NCBI RefSeq assembly: GCF_001687105.1
Contig: NZ_CP014595.1
Span: forward strand, 1,892,501-1,956,500
Length of the DNA stretch: 64,000 nt
From: Salipiger sp. CCB-MM3
GTDB lineage: Bacteria > Pseudomonadota > Alphaproteobacteria > Rhodobacterales > Rhodobacteraceae
Direction of reading: 5' to 3'
Part shown: positions 63,392-64,000 of the stretch, piece by piece
Position numbering within the stretch: the stretch's first letter is position 1
Layout: every line of letters starts with the position of its first letter
Translations under genes and position numbers: made by a program
Notes under the pieces: generated by a model
Databases searched by the model: none
Told to the model about the DNA's origin: nothing
Seen by the model: only the letters and a program-made list of their open reading frames with translations

Positions 63392-63991
63392 ATGGCACAG
63401 CGCCGAGATTCATATTCCAGCTTCATCGCTTGGCTGAAGATCCTGCTACCGCTGGTGGCGCTGGCCTCTCTCTCGACGCTGTTTTTGCTGTCGCGCGGCT
63501 CGCAGACCTCGCAGAGCATCCCCTACGCCGAGGGCAGCCTTCCCGAGCGGGAGCAGGTGGCGGCGCCGCAATATTCCGGCACCACGCCGCGCGGCGACTC
63601 GGTGACGATGACCGCCGAAAGCGCGCGGCCCACCGCGGGCAATAACGGCGAGGTCGAGGCCGACGGGTTCTTCGCCACGATGGATATGGCCGACGGCAGC
63701 AGGCTGACGCTGGATGCGAACCTCGCCACGATGAGCGACGGGATGCAGGCGGCACTGCTGCAACAGGGCGTGCGGATCACTAGTTCGACCGGCTATGTGA
63801 TCACCACAGACGAGATGCGCGCGGCCCTCGATCGTATCGAGGCCGAGACCCTGGCACCGGTGAGCGGAGAAGGGCCTGCGGGGCGTTTCACCGCCGGTCG
63901 CCTGAAAATAACCTCTTCGGGCGAAGAGGATGACGTGCAACTGCTTTTCACGGATGGCGTGAAGCTGATATATGATCCGAAAAAAGAGTGA
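63392..63991 (+). CDS. lptC: LPS export ABC transporter periplasmic protein LptC
   Basis: The protein has 199 residues. One N-terminal membrane anchor (about 10-33, SFIAWLKILLPLVALASLST) is followed by a periplasmic beta-rich domain (about 60-195) with DGFFATMDMADGSRLTLDAN and GRFTAGRLKITSS. LptC passes lipopolysaccharide from LptBFG to LptA. The gene follows the RNase D-like gene by 3 bp. Its stop lies 9 bases before the window end, where an ATG at 63996 may start the next gene, lptA by analogy with other roseobacters. Confidence 0.85.
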   Translation: MAQRRDSYSSFIAWLKILLPLVALASLSTLFLLSRGSQTSQSIPYAEGSLPEREQVAAPQYSGTTPRGDSVTMTAESARPTAGNNGEVEADGFFATMDMADGSRLTLDANLATMSDGMQAALLQQGVRITSSTGYVITTDEMRAALDRIEAETLAPVSGEGPAGRFTAGRLKITSSGEEDDVQLLFTDGVKLIYDPKKE

Positions 63992-64000
63992 GTTGATGAT

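Overview
The window is a stretch of chromosome from an alphaproteobacterium, almost certainly of the Roseobacter/Rhodobacteraceae group. The evidence is the high-GC codon usage, the initiator tRNA and ribosomal protein sequences, the iron-export protein MbfA behind an Irr-type box, a BLUF photoreceptor, a zinc-finger adenylate kinase, and short intergenic repeats of a kind common in this group. The genus cannot be fixed from sequence alone.

Layout. (1) 1-2456: the 3' part of a 23S rRNA gene, 5S rRNA, an initiator tRNA and a terminator, i.e. the end of an rRNA operon. (2) 2741-7808: glycogen branching enzyme GlgB, a second GH13-type glycosidase resembling glucosylglycerol hydrolase, and a convergent membrane/coiled-coil protein. 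(3) 7937-12878, minus strand: a tight three-gene operon (SARP-type regulator with a TPR-like C-terminus, PAP2/haloperoxidase-like protein with twelve Asn-Arg repeats, subtilisin-like peptidase), plus a secreted protein made of three internal repeats. This is the least explained part of the window. (4) 13226-25824: secE, nusG, rplKAJL and rpoBC. (5) 25987-27671: a DMT-type permease and a rhamnosyltransferase-like gene, convergent. (6) 27746-49156: the str, S10, spc and alpha ribosomal protein clusters in near-canonical order. Two foreign genes interrupt them: a 2-oxoglutarate/Fe(II) oxygenase-like gene directly after rplP, and a BLUF blue-light sensor between adk and rpsM. (7) 49361-63991: housekeeping and accessory genes. 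They include glutathione-dependent formaldehyde dehydrogenase, a K+-channel/GNAT/NYN-LOTUS run, TetR, mbfA, polA, a PfkB kinase with endonuclease III, an Ada-like methyltransferase, an OmpA-type lipoprotein, an exopolysaccharide sugar transferase, an RNase D-like exonuclease and LptC.

The core of the window is the transcription and translation machinery: RNA polymerase alpha, beta and beta', NusG, most large- and small-subunit proteins, EF-G, EF-Tu, SecE and SecY. The ribosomal superoperon is cut into more transcription units than the textbook arrangement. Hairpin terminators follow tuf, rplW, rplP, rplR and rpmD. Recognisable sigma70-type promoters (TTGNCA-like box, 17 bp, TATAYG-like box) stand before secE, rpsL, rpsJ, rplB, rpmC, rplO and rpsM. 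Several breaks coincide with the points where extra genes have been inserted.

All functional calls come from reading motifs by eye; no database search was possible. Starts were chosen by Shine-Dalgarno position and by known family N-termini.
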